Part shown: positions 27,738-35,780 of the stretch, piece by piece
Layout: every line of letters begins with the position of its first letter
Numbering within the stretch: the stretch's first letter is position 1
From: Chitinophaga costaii
Lineage (GTDB): Bacteria; Bacteroidota; Bacteroidia; Chitinophagales; Chitinophagaceae
Assembly: GCF_900094705.1 (NCBI RefSeq)
Contig: NZ_FMAR01000003.1
Location: 1 to 64,000, forward strand
Direction of reading: 5' to 3'
DNA: 64,000 bases
Made by a program: the position numbers and the translations under genes
Notes under the pieces: model-generated
Databases searched by the model: none
The model's input: only the letters and a program-made list of their open reading frames with translations
What the model was told of the DNA's origin: nothing

Positions 27738-28032
27738 AACTTATTTTTTTAGCGTCTATTTTATCATATTGGGCGTGCGTACCGAACCATACTACGAATA
27801 CTATTCTTAGCCGGTACTCAATATCTGCTATCAATCGATAAGTATTTCCATGAATATTGAAAACTACTCTTTTATCCGTCAGCATAGAAGCATTCCGATA
27901 TTGACTTTTCAGCTCGTTAGAATTACTCCAATCCGCCACCGCTGCTTCATCATGCCATGATAACAGCGCTTGTGCTCCTGGAGGAAATTCTTCATAACAT
28001 TCCTCTAATGTTCTTACTGCAATAATCCTCAT
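27715..28032 (-). CDS. higB: HigB-like mRNA interferase toxin
   Basis: A 105-residue toxin from the ATG at 28032 (MRIIAVRTLEECYEEFPPG). A longer frame reaches 28092 but adds non-homologous residues. HigB-type (RelE superfamily) landmarks are ALLSWHDEAAVADWSNSNEL, FNIHGNTYRLIADIEYRLRI and a C-terminal VVWFGTHAQYDKIDAKKI. The family cleaves ribosome-bound mRNA. The pair lies convergent to the tRNA-Pro transcription unit. Confidence 0.9.
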   Translation of the reverse strand: MRIIAVRTLEECYEEFPPGAQALLSWHDEAAVADWSNSNELKSQYRNASMLTDKRVVFNIHGNTYRLIADIEYRLRIVFVVWFGTHAQYDKIDAKKISYAKTNKK

Positions 28033-28092
28033 TTGCAAGTCTACATAAATGGTTACCAATTTGGTAACGTTTTTAGGTACTCCCGGGCGCAA

Positions 28093-28805
28093 ACTCTAGG
28101 GGGTAGGTCCCGAACGCGCCTTGATAATGGGAAGCGTTTTGTTTGGTCATGGAGCCAAGGCGGCAAACCATCCTGGTTGGCATGGGTACCTGTTGTTCCA
28201 GGTTGGCCATCCCGGTTGCCTTTTCATAAATGACCGGTCCTTCGTGCGCTATTTAGGGCAACCGGTTAAAGATCAGGGAATCGAGTGTTGCAACCGGCAG
28301 GGAAGAATGGGCGGAACGCCCTGCCGGTATAGGGGCCGGTGGTGTATAAAGGAGGTCCAGGAATATTAAACGCTATATCCTGCTTATTTAAAAATAAAAA
28401 TTCCAAGATCAAACAGGTTTATAGGTTTTTTTTTAAATATGTATAATTTTTTAATATATCGGTTAAGGAACTTGATCGTGGTATACTTAGATGGAGAAGC
28501 CGTTTTTGCTGCTCCATTTTGTTCTCATCCACCCGTGGGGGCCTTCCTTTTTCCCATTGATCCTGCGTTGCAAAAACACGGTGGTTTCCCGGCTTATGGA
28601 TGGGACTATTTTTACCGGCAGTAACCTTTTATGGAAACAAGCAGGCTTTCCGGGTGCCATTGCCCCCGCAAATGAGTATCGTGCTGGGAAAGCTGTCGAC
28701 GCAAATGCAGTACTGTACGCATTTTCTCTATTTGTACACAAATATGAAATGATAGTATGCACTCTTCCATAATGGCTTTTATACATTTACAAGGTATTCC
28801 ACGAT
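28093..28805. other. gene-poor stretch
   Basis: About 700 bases without a convincing coding region. Several open frames up to ~95 codons exist on both strands, but none shows a start context, signal peptide or family motif. The first part is GC-richer than the AT-rich middle near 28380-28460. It may be decayed DNA between the higBA module and the T9SS-tailed gene. Confidence 0.4.
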
Positions 28806-28830
28806 ATGAAAAATAAATCCGTTATGAAAA

Positions 28831-29706
28831 GTGAATGTCCTTCCCTTCTCTCTTCCCCGTTGTGTACTGTATTCAAAAAGATCCTTTTTCATGGTTTATA
28901 CAGACCTGGTCACCGGCGATCAGTTAAGCGGTTTGAATAGCCTGTTTAATGCTAACATTGGCAGTAATTATAATTTTTACCTGGGTGGCGTAGCCAAATA
29001 TCCTGATCTTAGTTACACGGTTTATGGGCTGATCAATCACGGCAACAAAACAGCCGCCGCCTCCATAATTGATGCCACCATCCGTGGCACAGTGTTGAGC
29101 GGTATGTTCTCTGAATATGCCACTAACACCGGTACGGTATACCCGCAAGGGGTGCGCCCATCTACCTTCAGCGCCTGCGCTCTGATTGATTTTGTATGGC
29201 TGAAGAATGGATTTGATTACGACAAGGGCTTCCCGCACGTGGTGAACGTTTTTAATGGTGCAAGAGGAGTGTCCAACATTCGTTTCGATGAGCAGAACCT
29301 GAACATTACCGCCAACAATGGTCACTACTCCTTTACCGGTTCTTTCCTGAACCAGCCTACCACCCTAACGCTGGATACCACGCTGGTGGCGCCTGTTCCG
29401 CTGGGCGCGCCGGAGCAGGTGGCCACTCACCCTGGAAGCGGCGACCTGTGTATCTCGTGGTGGAAATTTTATCCTAACCCGCTTAGGGATTATTTAAATG
29501 TTACATTTTACCTGAGCCGGCCGGAACGGGTGTTACTACGGATATTTGACCAGGCCGGGCGTCCACGGGCTGCACGGTATGAAAGGCTTTCCCAGGGTAC
29601 GCACCAGATGGTGTTCGACACACATCGTTATGCCGCTGGCGTGTATTATTGTAATTTAACTACCTCCGGTGAAAAGAAATGCGGGAAGTTTATAAAGATC
29701 CCCTGA
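28831..29706 (+). CDS. T9SS C-terminal-tail protein, probably 5'-truncated
   Basis: Up to 291 residues (GTG at 28831; an internal ATG lies at 28891). The last ~80 residues form a type IX secretion sorting domain: FYPNPLRDYLNVTFYLSRPE, LRIFDQAGRP, YAAGVYYCNLTTSGEKKCGKFIKIP. Such proteins need a Sec signal peptide, yet none is present in this frame. The remaining part (GSNYNFYLGGVAKYPDLSYT, GTVYPQGVRPSTFSACALID) looks like the end of a larger enzyme or adhesin. An out-of-frame ATG at 28806 opens only a short non-signal peptide. I think the 5' end has been deleted, so it may be a pseudogene. Confidence 0.6.
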   Translation: MNVLPFSLPRCVLYSKRSFFMVYTDLVTGDQLSGLNSLFNANIGSNYNFYLGGVAKYPDLSYTVYGLINHGNKTAAASIIDATIRGTVLSGMFSEYATNTGTVYPQGVRPSTFSACALIDFVWLKNGFDYDKGFPHVVNVFNGARGVSNIRFDEQNLNITANNGHYSFTGSFLNQPTTLTLDTTLVAPVPLGAPEQVATHPGSGDLCISWWKFYPNPLRDYLNVTFYLSRPERVLLRIFDQAGRPRAARYERLSQGTHQMVFDTHRYAAGVYYCNLTTSGEKKCGKFIKIP

Positions 29707-29742
29707 CCGCTGCTGGAAGCGAAACCATAACAGATAAGTATA

Positions 29743-29778
29743 AAGGCGAGGCTGGTTTTAAACCAGCTTCGCCTTTTT
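29743..29778 (+). terminator. rho-independent terminator
   Basis: Stem AAGGCGAGGCTGGTTT pairing with AAACCAGCTTCGCCTT (one mismatch/wobble), very short loop, then seven T. Ends the T9SS-tail gene. Confidence 0.88.
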
Positions 29779-29991
29779 TTAATGCAGATGGTTGAAAATT
29801 AATTTTTAAAGTATAATGAAGGCTATTAGCATGCGAAGGTATATATAGCTCATAGCATCAATTTCGATACAAATGACCCATCCAATTAATAAAATGTCAT
29901 TTGGATTCTATAAAGGATATGACTTTTATAAAATTCCTGTGGCAATCCAGTAAACTATTTTTTCTCCTTATCATGGGTCTGTAATCATCTT

Positions 29992-30663
29992 TTAATAGGC
30001 AATTTCAACCGTTGATCGATAGGTCTTCTGGTGAGTGATATGATGGATCATAAAGTGCGCCAGGTCCTGCCTTGACAATTTCAAACCATTTTTTAAAAAA
30101 GCATTGATGGCTACGCGGTATTTAGTGGTTGCAGGCTTGTCAGTTAATTGAGGCGGCCGTATGATAGTCCAATTAATATCACTTTTTTTGATGATGGCCT
30201 CCATTCGTCTCAAATCCTCATACATGTGTTTGAGCAGCTTTTGTACAACATACTTAATGAGCAGCCTGATAAAGAAAGGAACAACAGGACTCACTTCCAG
30301 TGCGGACGCGGATATAAAAAAGGCCCTGTCTACCCCTGTCTTCACCATTTCATTTAATACATTACGATTGCCTTCTGAGTAAAGAGTAGTGGGCTTATCT
30401 TTTCCAAAGCCGCCATTTACACCAATAGCGGATATAACAGCATCCTTGCCTTCAAGGTATGCAGAAAAGGATCCGGGATCAGATACATCACCTTTAACAA
30501 TTTGTAAGTTAGGATGAATGATCTCCAGTTTGGATAGTGTGCGTAATATGGCTGTAACCCGGTGTCCTGCGGCCAGTGCCGTTGTAACACAGGCGCGTCC
30601 TATACCGCCGCCAGCACCTAGCACCACTATATGGAGGCAGGGTAATTTTTCTTCCACTTTCAT
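29992..30663 (-). CDS. NAD(P)-binding NmrA/SDR-a5-like protein
   Basis: A 223-residue atypical SDR: VLGAGGGIGRACVTTALAAGH binds the dinucleotide, followed by GDVSDPGSF, VISAIGVNGG and WTIIRPPQLTD. Proteins of this NAD(P)H-binding group act as redox sensors or quinone/flavin-type reductases; no classical YxxxK is seen. ATG at 30663 is preferred over a TTG at 30672; it lies 5 bases after the stop of the membrane gene, so the two form an operon divergent from the MarR gene. Confidence 0.85.
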   Translation of the reverse strand: MKVEEKLPCLHIVVLGAGGGIGRACVTTALAAGHRVTAILRTLSKLEIIHPNLQIVKGDVSDPGSFSAYLEGKDAVISAIGVNGGFGKDKPTTLYSEGNRNVLNEMVKTGVDRAFFISASALEVSPVVPFFIRLLIKYVVQKLLKHMYEDLRRMEAIIKKSDINWTIIRPPQLTDKPATTKYRVAINAFLKNGLKLSRQDLAHFMIHHITHQKTYRSTVEIAY

Positions 30664-30668
30664 AAAGA

Positions 30669-31145
30669 TCAATTAAACTTAAATACACTAAAAAGAACGA
30701 TAGTAAAAAATATCAATAACTGAAGCACATGAAAGATTTTCAGATTTCTTTTGATTGACATTATTTTTATGGCTGTACCTGGTTCAGTGACTTGGGTGGT
30801 CTTTATAAGAGCATTGCCTTGTCTACGTCCGAAAAACAAACTGTTAGCAATCAGGATGATTACCAATCCAAATTTCACCCGAAACCAGGTTTGTTCACCA
30901 AACACACCATGGGTTAAGGCCATCATGCAAATGCCAGTTAGTATAAGCAATGCTGCTCCAATACCTATGGGGCGGGCAAGTTTGGATAGTAGCTGTAGAA
31001 CACCGCTTGCTTGGTCCTTGTCATTCTCGGAAAGTTTCCAGTAAGTGCGGTATCCAACAAATTCAATTAACGTTGTTCCCGCCATTAGGGTGAGGCCTGC
31101 CAAATGAAGCGTCAATATAGCCGGATAAAAATAAAGTGTGTTCAT
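30669..31145 (-). CDS. four-helix membrane protein (DUF2269-like)
   Basis: A 158-residue integral membrane protein from ATG 31145 (MNTLYFYPAILTLHLAGLTL); a longer frame to 31217 would run into the operator region. Four hydrophobic helices at about 6-26, 60-80, 87-105 and 135-155. No catalytic motif; resembles uncharacterised DUF2269-type proteins often found next to NAD(P)-binding or MarR genes. First gene of a two-gene operon divergent from marR-like. Confidence 0.8.
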   Translation of the reverse strand: MNTLYFYPAILTLHLAGLTLMAGTTLIEFVGYRTYWKLSENDKDQASGVLQLLSKLARPIGIGAALLILTGICMMALTHGVFGEQTWFRVKFGLVIILIANSLFFGRRQGNALIKTTQVTEPGTAIKIMSIKRNLKIFHVLQLLIFFTIVLFSVFKFN

Positions 31146-31165
31146 AGTAATAATGATTAATGGTT

Positions 31166-31255
31166 CCAAATGGTAGTAATTATGTACAATAATATACCAT
31201 TTGGTTGTAATTATCAATTAAATTTGCAAATTTATCTAGTTTTACAACCAAATGG
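31166..31255. promoter_or_regulatory. predicted MarR operator region (inverted repeat)
   Basis: CCATTTGGTTGTAA (31197-31210) and its exact reverse complement TTACAACCAAATGG (31242-31255) form a perfect 14-bp inverted repeat with a 31-base spacer. A third related copy, CCAAATGGTAGTAATTAT, begins at 31166. The second arm includes the MarR start codon (31252), so binding would block the gene's own expression and, on the other side, the divergent membrane-protein operon. Confidence 0.65.
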
Positions 31256-31896
31256 CAGAATATATAAACCACACCGTTGAATTGATCACACTTTGGGGGC
31301 AATTCCAACAACAAAATCCTGAGGCTTCCTTAGCAGATTTTTTTAGATTCCAGGCGGCGGCTGCTATCAAAGCGGAAAGGATACCAACAGCTAATGGAAA
31401 GCTGCAGGCGGATATTAATGGACGTCTCATAATATTGCTGCGCAGGATCGGGAAATTTCATATTAACTATTCTAATAAAGCGCTGGAGGGTACTGAATTA
31501 GATCAGATCGAGGAGTTTGGCATATTAGTCACTATTTATAATCTTGGAAATCCTATTAAATCAGAGGCCATCTATAACAATATCATAGAGTTGTCGAGCG
31601 GTACCAATATGCTGATCCGGATGAAAAAAAGGGGGTTGGTGGCCGAATATGATGATCCGGAAGATAAGCGGGTAAAACGATTGAAAGTAACGAAGAAGGG
31701 TGAAAAGGTATTGATCAAGGCCAAAGACCAAGTGCTGAAAGTTGCCAATATGATGGTGCAGGACCTCAGTGATGAAGACAAGCAACTATGTATGCAGTTA
31801 CTGAGTCCAATAGACAAACGTTTTTCGGGGTTGTATCAAAAGCAAAAGAATAAATCATTCGATGAAATATACAAGGAAAACTCCCTTACATTATAA
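31252..31896 (+). CDS. MarR-family transcriptional regulator
   Basis: A 214-residue winged-helix regulator, longer than usual because of an N-terminal helical segment (1-60). The wHTH covers about 75-165: EEFGILVTIYNLGNPIKSEA, IIELSSGTNMLIRMKKRGLV, the wing with YDDPEDKRVKRLKVTKKGEK, and a dimerisation helix after it. It diverges from a membrane/NAD(P)-binding operon with a strong inverted repeat in between; autoregulation and repression of that operon are likely. The very short leader between a TAGTTTTA -7-like box and the ATG suggests a leaderless or near-leaderless mRNA. Confidence 0.9.
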   Translation: MAEYINHTVELITLWGQFQQQNPEASLADFFRFQAAAAIKAERIPTANGKLQADINGRLIILLRRIGKFHINYSNKALEGTELDQIEEFGILVTIYNLGNPIKSEAIYNNIIELSSGTNMLIRMKKRGLVAEYDDPEDKRVKRLKVTKKGEKVLIKAKDQVLKVANMMVQDLSDEDKQLCMQLLSPIDKRFSGLYQKQKNKSFDEIYKENSLTL

Positions 31897-31973
31897 ATCG
31901 ATTTACAAGCAATGCCAAGAAGTTTGAGGCTATAGTAAGCAACCAGCCAGTTTTTTTCCCTGCACCACACTTA

Positions 31974-33140
31974 TTAAGCGTCTTTTACTTGTTTCGCTTT
32001 AGGCATACCGAATAAATACCTTAGCCAATTATTTTTTCGAATAATAAATTGGTAACAAATCATAACCAGCGCGAAACTGATAATCGCAATTAGCAAATAT
32101 TTAAAGGAAAGACTCATCGCTGTATTTATAATAAAATAGCCTGTCAGTAGCATTATTGGCTGGTGCAAGATATAAAAAGGCAAAACAGCCTCGTTACTGT
32201 ATTTTAAAAAACGATTAGTGTAATTTAAATGTTTTTCCGCGAAGCCAAATATGGTAAAGATCCAACCAAAACAAGCCAGGCTTCTCAGTACTATCTTTAA
32301 ACCATAATCCAATGTGCCGTACTCATACAGCATGTGATTTAAATATAGGAAGCTATTTATCGCTGTAGCAAGTAGTGTGATCAAAAGAAAGATATAGCGC
32401 TGTCTGATCAGTCCGGGTTGAATGCCGGGTTTAGCGTATGCATAGAAGCCGCAAATAAAGATGATCAGGTGCTCTAGAATACCCCAGCCAGCAAAGCTTC
32501 TGTTCATTAAGAAATTATCCAAAGAGATCAATATGCCCACACTTGCAAGTATTAAAACAAAAACAAAAAAGCAGATCAAAGGAGCATCAATGGTAGAAGA
32601 ATTCCTATTATTCTTCCACCAAATAAATAAAGGCAGCGTTAAGAAAGAAAATACAAACAATAATAATAAGTACCAAAGATGTAATCCCATCCAGGCAAAG
32701 TTACCGCCAAAGCCATACCAACCGGAGAAGTAATGCGGCAGGAACAACCAAAATGATCCGGAAAATTGCCCATGGGAAAGGCGTTCTACGTAAACCTGTG
32801 GCGGAGAGAGTATGAAAATGCCGAATAATAAAGGGATAAAAATTCTTTTAAAACGATCCGCTGCAAACTTAGAGGTCTTCTTATAAGAAATCGAAAACCA
32901 CGTACTTGCGCCGGAAACAAAAAAGAAAATGGGCATCAACCATTCCTTCAATAAAAAAAGGATGAAGTCTGCGGCAGGCGATTTTACTGCGTTTTTGATA
33001 TGCCAGTCATCACTGTCAAAGAACCGGCCGTCGTGGAACAGGAAAACGATAAGGATCGTAAAGGTTCTTATCCAATCGAGATAATACTGCCGCTCTTTAG
33101 CTTCGGATTTTCCGTCATCGAAAGTGTGTGTTGTGTTCAT
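31974..33140 (-). CDS. acyltransferase-3 family membrane protein
   Basis: A 388-residue integral membrane O-acyltransferase with about ten helices. Family landmarks: the N-terminal YLDWIRTFTILIVFLFHDGRF with a catalytic-type His, MPIFFFVSGASTWFS, RFKRIFIPLLFG, HLWYLLLLF and a late LPFYILHQPIMLL. Members modify exported polysaccharides or glucans (OpgC-like) or small lipids. It follows the HXXEE gene on the same strand with 51 bases between. Confidence 0.88.
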   Translation of the reverse strand: MNTTHTFDDGKSEAKERQYYLDWIRTFTILIVFLFHDGRFFDSDDWHIKNAVKSPAADFILFLLKEWLMPIFFFVSGASTWFSISYKKTSKFAADRFKRIFIPLLFGIFILSPPQVYVERLSHGQFSGSFWLFLPHYFSGWYGFGGNFAWMGLHLWYLLLLFVFSFLTLPLFIWWKNNRNSSTIDAPLICFFVFVLILASVGILISLDNFLMNRSFAGWGILEHLIIFICGFYAYAKPGIQPGLIRQRYIFLLITLLATAINSFLYLNHMLYEYGTLDYGLKIVLRSLACFGWIFTIFGFAEKHLNYTNRFLKYSNEAVLPFYILHQPIMLLTGYFIINTAMSLSFKYLLIAIISFALVMICYQFIIRKNNWLRYLFGMPKAKQVKDA

Positions 33141-33191
33141 GCGTAATTGGTTAAGAAAGATAACTGGTTTAACGGGCCAAAGAAGATAATG

Positions 33192-33746
33192 TTAGGCAGT
33201 CCGGGGCTTCCACAATTTTCCAATCAAAACAATACCAATAAACAGGTTAAAAAAACAAGTATATATGCCGGGGAAATATCCACCTACCGCAATACAAAAA
33301 CCGATATGACCTATGGCGTTGCCTACCATGCCATAAACAATAAAGAAAAGACCTAAAAACATCAGGGGCCGTATCCCCTTGTAAAAACCTATGGCTCCCA
33401 ACAGGAACATAAAATAGGCGGCCATATTAAAGGTTACAAACAAATTATGGTTATAAGGCCTGCCTCCGAATAATATGCCAAATTGTTGCTCAAAACTGAA
33501 AGCATGTTCTTCTGCAAAATGAATTAATTGGAAACCTACTCCGATCAAATAAAGGACCAGCACAGCCGACGGTGCAGGCTTGTGATGATAACAGGTTTTA
33601 AAATAAAGCCACAAAGCAATAGGGACCGCTGGCACAAATGTCACTATGAGTGACAAGCCCTGAGATAACCAGGAGAAAAGTGAGATCATCACAGTACCGA
33701 TAACCCATGGGGCAATAGCATCAATTTTTGGTTTGATAAGCGCCAT
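33192..33746 (-). CDS. HXXEE-domain membrane protein
   Basis: A 184-residue multi-helix membrane protein with the motif HFAEEH (H76, E79, E80) that names the HXXEE family, plus later polar positions in a helix (NHNLFVTFN) and GNAIGHIGF. Function of the family is unknown; the conserved His and acidic residues suggest metal binding in the membrane. Likely operon with the acyltransferase downstream. The operator core of the local MarR regulator occurs about 50 bases upstream. Confidence 0.82.
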   Translation of the reverse strand: MALIKPKIDAIAPWVIGTVMISLFSWLSQGLSLIVTFVPAVPIALWLYFKTCYHHKPAPSAVLVLYLIGVGFQLIHFAEEHAFSFEQQFGILFGGRPYNHNLFVTFNMAAYFMFLLGAIGFYKGIRPLMFLGLFFIVYGMVGNAIGHIGFCIAVGGYFPGIYTCFFNLFIGIVLIGKLWKPRTA

Positions 33747-33774
33747 TCTGTTAAATGTTACAATAATACAACTT

Positions 33775-33807
33775 AATGGTGTATTTTATTGTATAATTAC
33801 AACCATT
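33775..33807. promoter_or_regulatory. second predicted MarR operator copy
   Basis: ATAATTACAACCA at 33793-33805 is the exact reverse complement of TGGTTGTAATTAT at the marR operator (31202-31214). With AATGGTGTA at 33775-33783 it forms an imperfect palindrome upstream of the HXXEE gene. The 13-base identity between two sites 2.6 kb apart suggests a shared regulator. Confidence 0.5.
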
Positions 33808-34112
33808 TAGTTGCTTTTTCTAATTTTTTTTAAGCAATGTTTTCAGCTTCACTGCCATATAAGTTGAATCTATTGGACCATTGAATGTATCTTCTTGGAA
33901 ATGAATGTTTATTAATTGAGGCAAAGTGCCGTGATGCGTGAGCGGGAGAGTAAACAAATTTTTAACCTACATTAAAGTTGCCTATTTTCCTTTAAATTTT
34001 AAAGGCTACAAAATGGCGGGCAATCTATGGAGTTAAGTAGTATATTCAACTGATATGCAGATAATTATATCTCAGCATAATAAATTTTATATCTTCTAAA
34101 CCATTTATATAT
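33808..34112. other. AT-rich intergenic region
   Basis: About 300 bases between the HXXEE gene and the Rieske gene with no supported gene on either strand. Confidence 0.4.
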
Positions 34113-34120
34113 TAGATTTG
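34113..34120 (+). promoter_or_regulatory. predicted -7 element of the Rieske operon
   Basis: TAGATTTG fits TAnnTTTG and lies 39 bases before the ATG at 34160. No TTTG is found at -33, so a helper factor or another promoter may be involved. Confidence 0.4.
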
Positions 34121-34159
34121 TATTGAAAATTTAACGGACTCTATAACAATACAAAAACT

Positions 34160-35221
34160 ATGGCTTATAAGCGAATTCCATTGAAACCATTTCCCAATGG
34201 ATGGTATACGGTCGCTTTTTCACACGAATTGAAAAACGGGGAAATTCTTACCAGACGATTCGCAGGAAAAGATATAGTTCTGTTTAGAACCGTAAGCGGA
34301 GCGTTGGCAATCATCGAGCCTTATTGCCCGCATCTAGGCGGGCATTTCGGCACCGGTGGAGTGGTGGAAGGTGAAACGATTAAGTGCCCGTTTCATTATT
34401 TCTGTTTTGATGCTAAAGGAGCTTGCACTTCAACAGGTTATGGCACTGCTCCATCCAAAAAACTACAGGTACCGGTTTGGCATTCGGCAGAGAAGAACGG
34501 GTTTATCATGTTATGGTTTGATGAAAAAAACAATCCGCCTGCGTGGGAAATTCCTGATGAAGATTGGACGGGCTGGTCTGAGCCAGTGCTGGCCGAATAT
34601 GAATTCGATTCGCATCCGCAGGAAACTACAGAGAATAGCGTGGACTTTGGACATTTCAGTATAGTGCATGGCTATACCGGGGTGGAGACATTAGAAAGCA
34701 TGAATACAGATGGACCTTATATGTATGCCCGGTATGCCATGGACCGCACCGCAGATTTTGTGGGTAAAAAAAGAAAAGTGCGCAGTCAGTTTAAGGCAAA
34801 TATTCACGGGTTGGGTTATTCGCTTGTGGAAGCGGAGGTTCCTGAACTGGGTTTGGAATTTCGCTTTACGGTAATGGCAATACCAACCGAAATCGGCAAA
34901 TTGATCATGCGCACAAGCTCTCGCATGAAGCTAATGAAAGACTTTAGTAAGATAACTCCGTTGATGAATGTGCTTCCGAAAAAACTGGCCAACCATCTTA
35001 TTCTGAAAAATGCAGCAGAAGGTTTTGCCCATGACGTAAAGCAAGATTTTGTGATTTGGAAAAAGAAAATTTATATTGACCCGCCTATCCTGGCAAAAGG
35101 GGATGGTCCTGTGGCAAAATACAGACTTTGGACGCAACAATTTTACTATGCCGATTCCGTGCAGCCCGATTATGTGCCGCATTCGTCACCAGATTATGTC
35201 CCTCATCTGGCAAGAATATAA
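34160..35221 (+). CDS. Rieske non-heme iron oxygenase (KshA/cholesterol-7-desaturase-like)
   Basis: A 353-residue terminal oxygenase. The Rieske [2Fe-2S] ligands are C56/H58 in YCPHLGGHFG and C76/H79 in KCPFHYFCFD. The mononuclear iron site follows in ENSVDFGHFSIVHGY (N159, D162, H165, H170), with a probable third ligand Asp in the late FAHDVKQDFVIWKKKIY helix. This is the arrangement of 3-ketosteroid-9-alpha-hydroxylase (KshA), animal DAF-36/Neverland and bacterial sterol C4-demethylase SdmA, rather than of the alpha-beta hexameric dioxygenases. The C-terminus holds a small duplication (DYVPHSSPDYVPH). No reductase or ferredoxin gene is adjacent. First gene of a three-gene operon. Confidence 0.92.
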   Translation: MAYKRIPLKPFPNGWYTVAFSHELKNGEILTRRFAGKDIVLFRTVSGALAIIEPYCPHLGGHFGTGGVVEGETIKCPFHYFCFDAKGACTSTGYGTAPSKKLQVPVWHSAEKNGFIMLWFDEKNNPPAWEIPDEDWTGWSEPVLAEYEFDSHPQETTENSVDFGHFSIVHGYTGVETLESMNTDGPYMYARYAMDRTADFVGKKRKVRSQFKANIHGLGYSLVEAEVPELGLEFRFTVMAIPTEIGKLIMRTSSRMKLMKDFSKITPLMNVLPKKLANHLILKNAAEGFAHDVKQDFVIWKKKIYIDPPILAKGDGPVAKYRLWTQQFYYADSVQPDYVPHSSPDYVPHLARI

Positions 35222-35258
35222 AATATTTTTCTGAACCATTTTCAAACAACTCTCTTTA

Positions 35259-35765
35259 TTGATGAAATCACCGGCCAAGTACCATCCGTTAGATATTTTG
35301 CTCCTTATTTTCTATGTCTTTAATTTGGTGGTTAATGTTTACATGATTGATATAGAGCAAATCATCATCACCGACCCCCATCATTTCACCTATCCTCTTT
35401 GGCCTCCAAAGTTTATGGTTGATTTAACCCACTGGTATGGATATAATTTTGATCCTGCATTAATTGCACGTCCTGCATGGTGGCGGGCTGCTATTTGGGT
35501 GGATGTACTATATTTTGGTCCATTTTACATGGTCGCCATTTATGCGCACATTAAAAGGAAAAATTGGATTCGCATCCCTACAATTATGTGGGCCTGCGTA
35601 TTGCTGACAGATATGTATTTTATCATATTTGAAGAATTGAAAGGAGTGAATGCAACACCTGAAGTTGGGCGCATGCTGCTGGCAAATGCATCGTGGATCA
35701 TTTTCCCGATACTGGCCCTTATCAGAATGTTGCCTCAACCTGAACCGTTTCCTCCTTTAAAGTAA
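35259..35765 (+). CDS. EXPERA-domain (EBP/TMEM97-like) membrane protein
   Basis: A 168-residue protein with four membrane helices (about 10-30, 72-96, 102-124, 138-157). The order of landmarks parallels sigma-2 receptor TMEM97 and emopamil-binding protein: an N-terminal helix, then YPLWPPKFMVDLTHWYGYNF, PAWWRAAIWVDVLYFGPFYM with an Asp (D82) in helix 2, WIRIPTIMW and a last helix before a Pro-rich tail. In eukaryotes these folds bind sterols or isomerise the delta-8 double bond. It lies 37 bases after the Rieske gene. Family assignment is by pattern recognition, not by a search. Confidence 0.72.
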   Translation: MMKSPAKYHPLDILLLIFYVFNLVVNVYMIDIEQIIITDPHHFTYPLWPPKFMVDLTHWYGYNFDPALIARPAWWRAAIWVDVLYFGPFYMVAIYAHIKRKNWIRIPTIMWACVLLTDMYFIIFEELKGVNATPEVGRMLLANASWIIFPILALIRMLPQPEPFPPLK

Positions 35766-35780
35766 TCAGCAATATTTCAG

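Noticed and set aside
28121..28772. Several open frames of 60-99 codons in the gene-poor stretch
   Set aside because: Overlap one another on both strands, have no recognisable motif, leader or start context.
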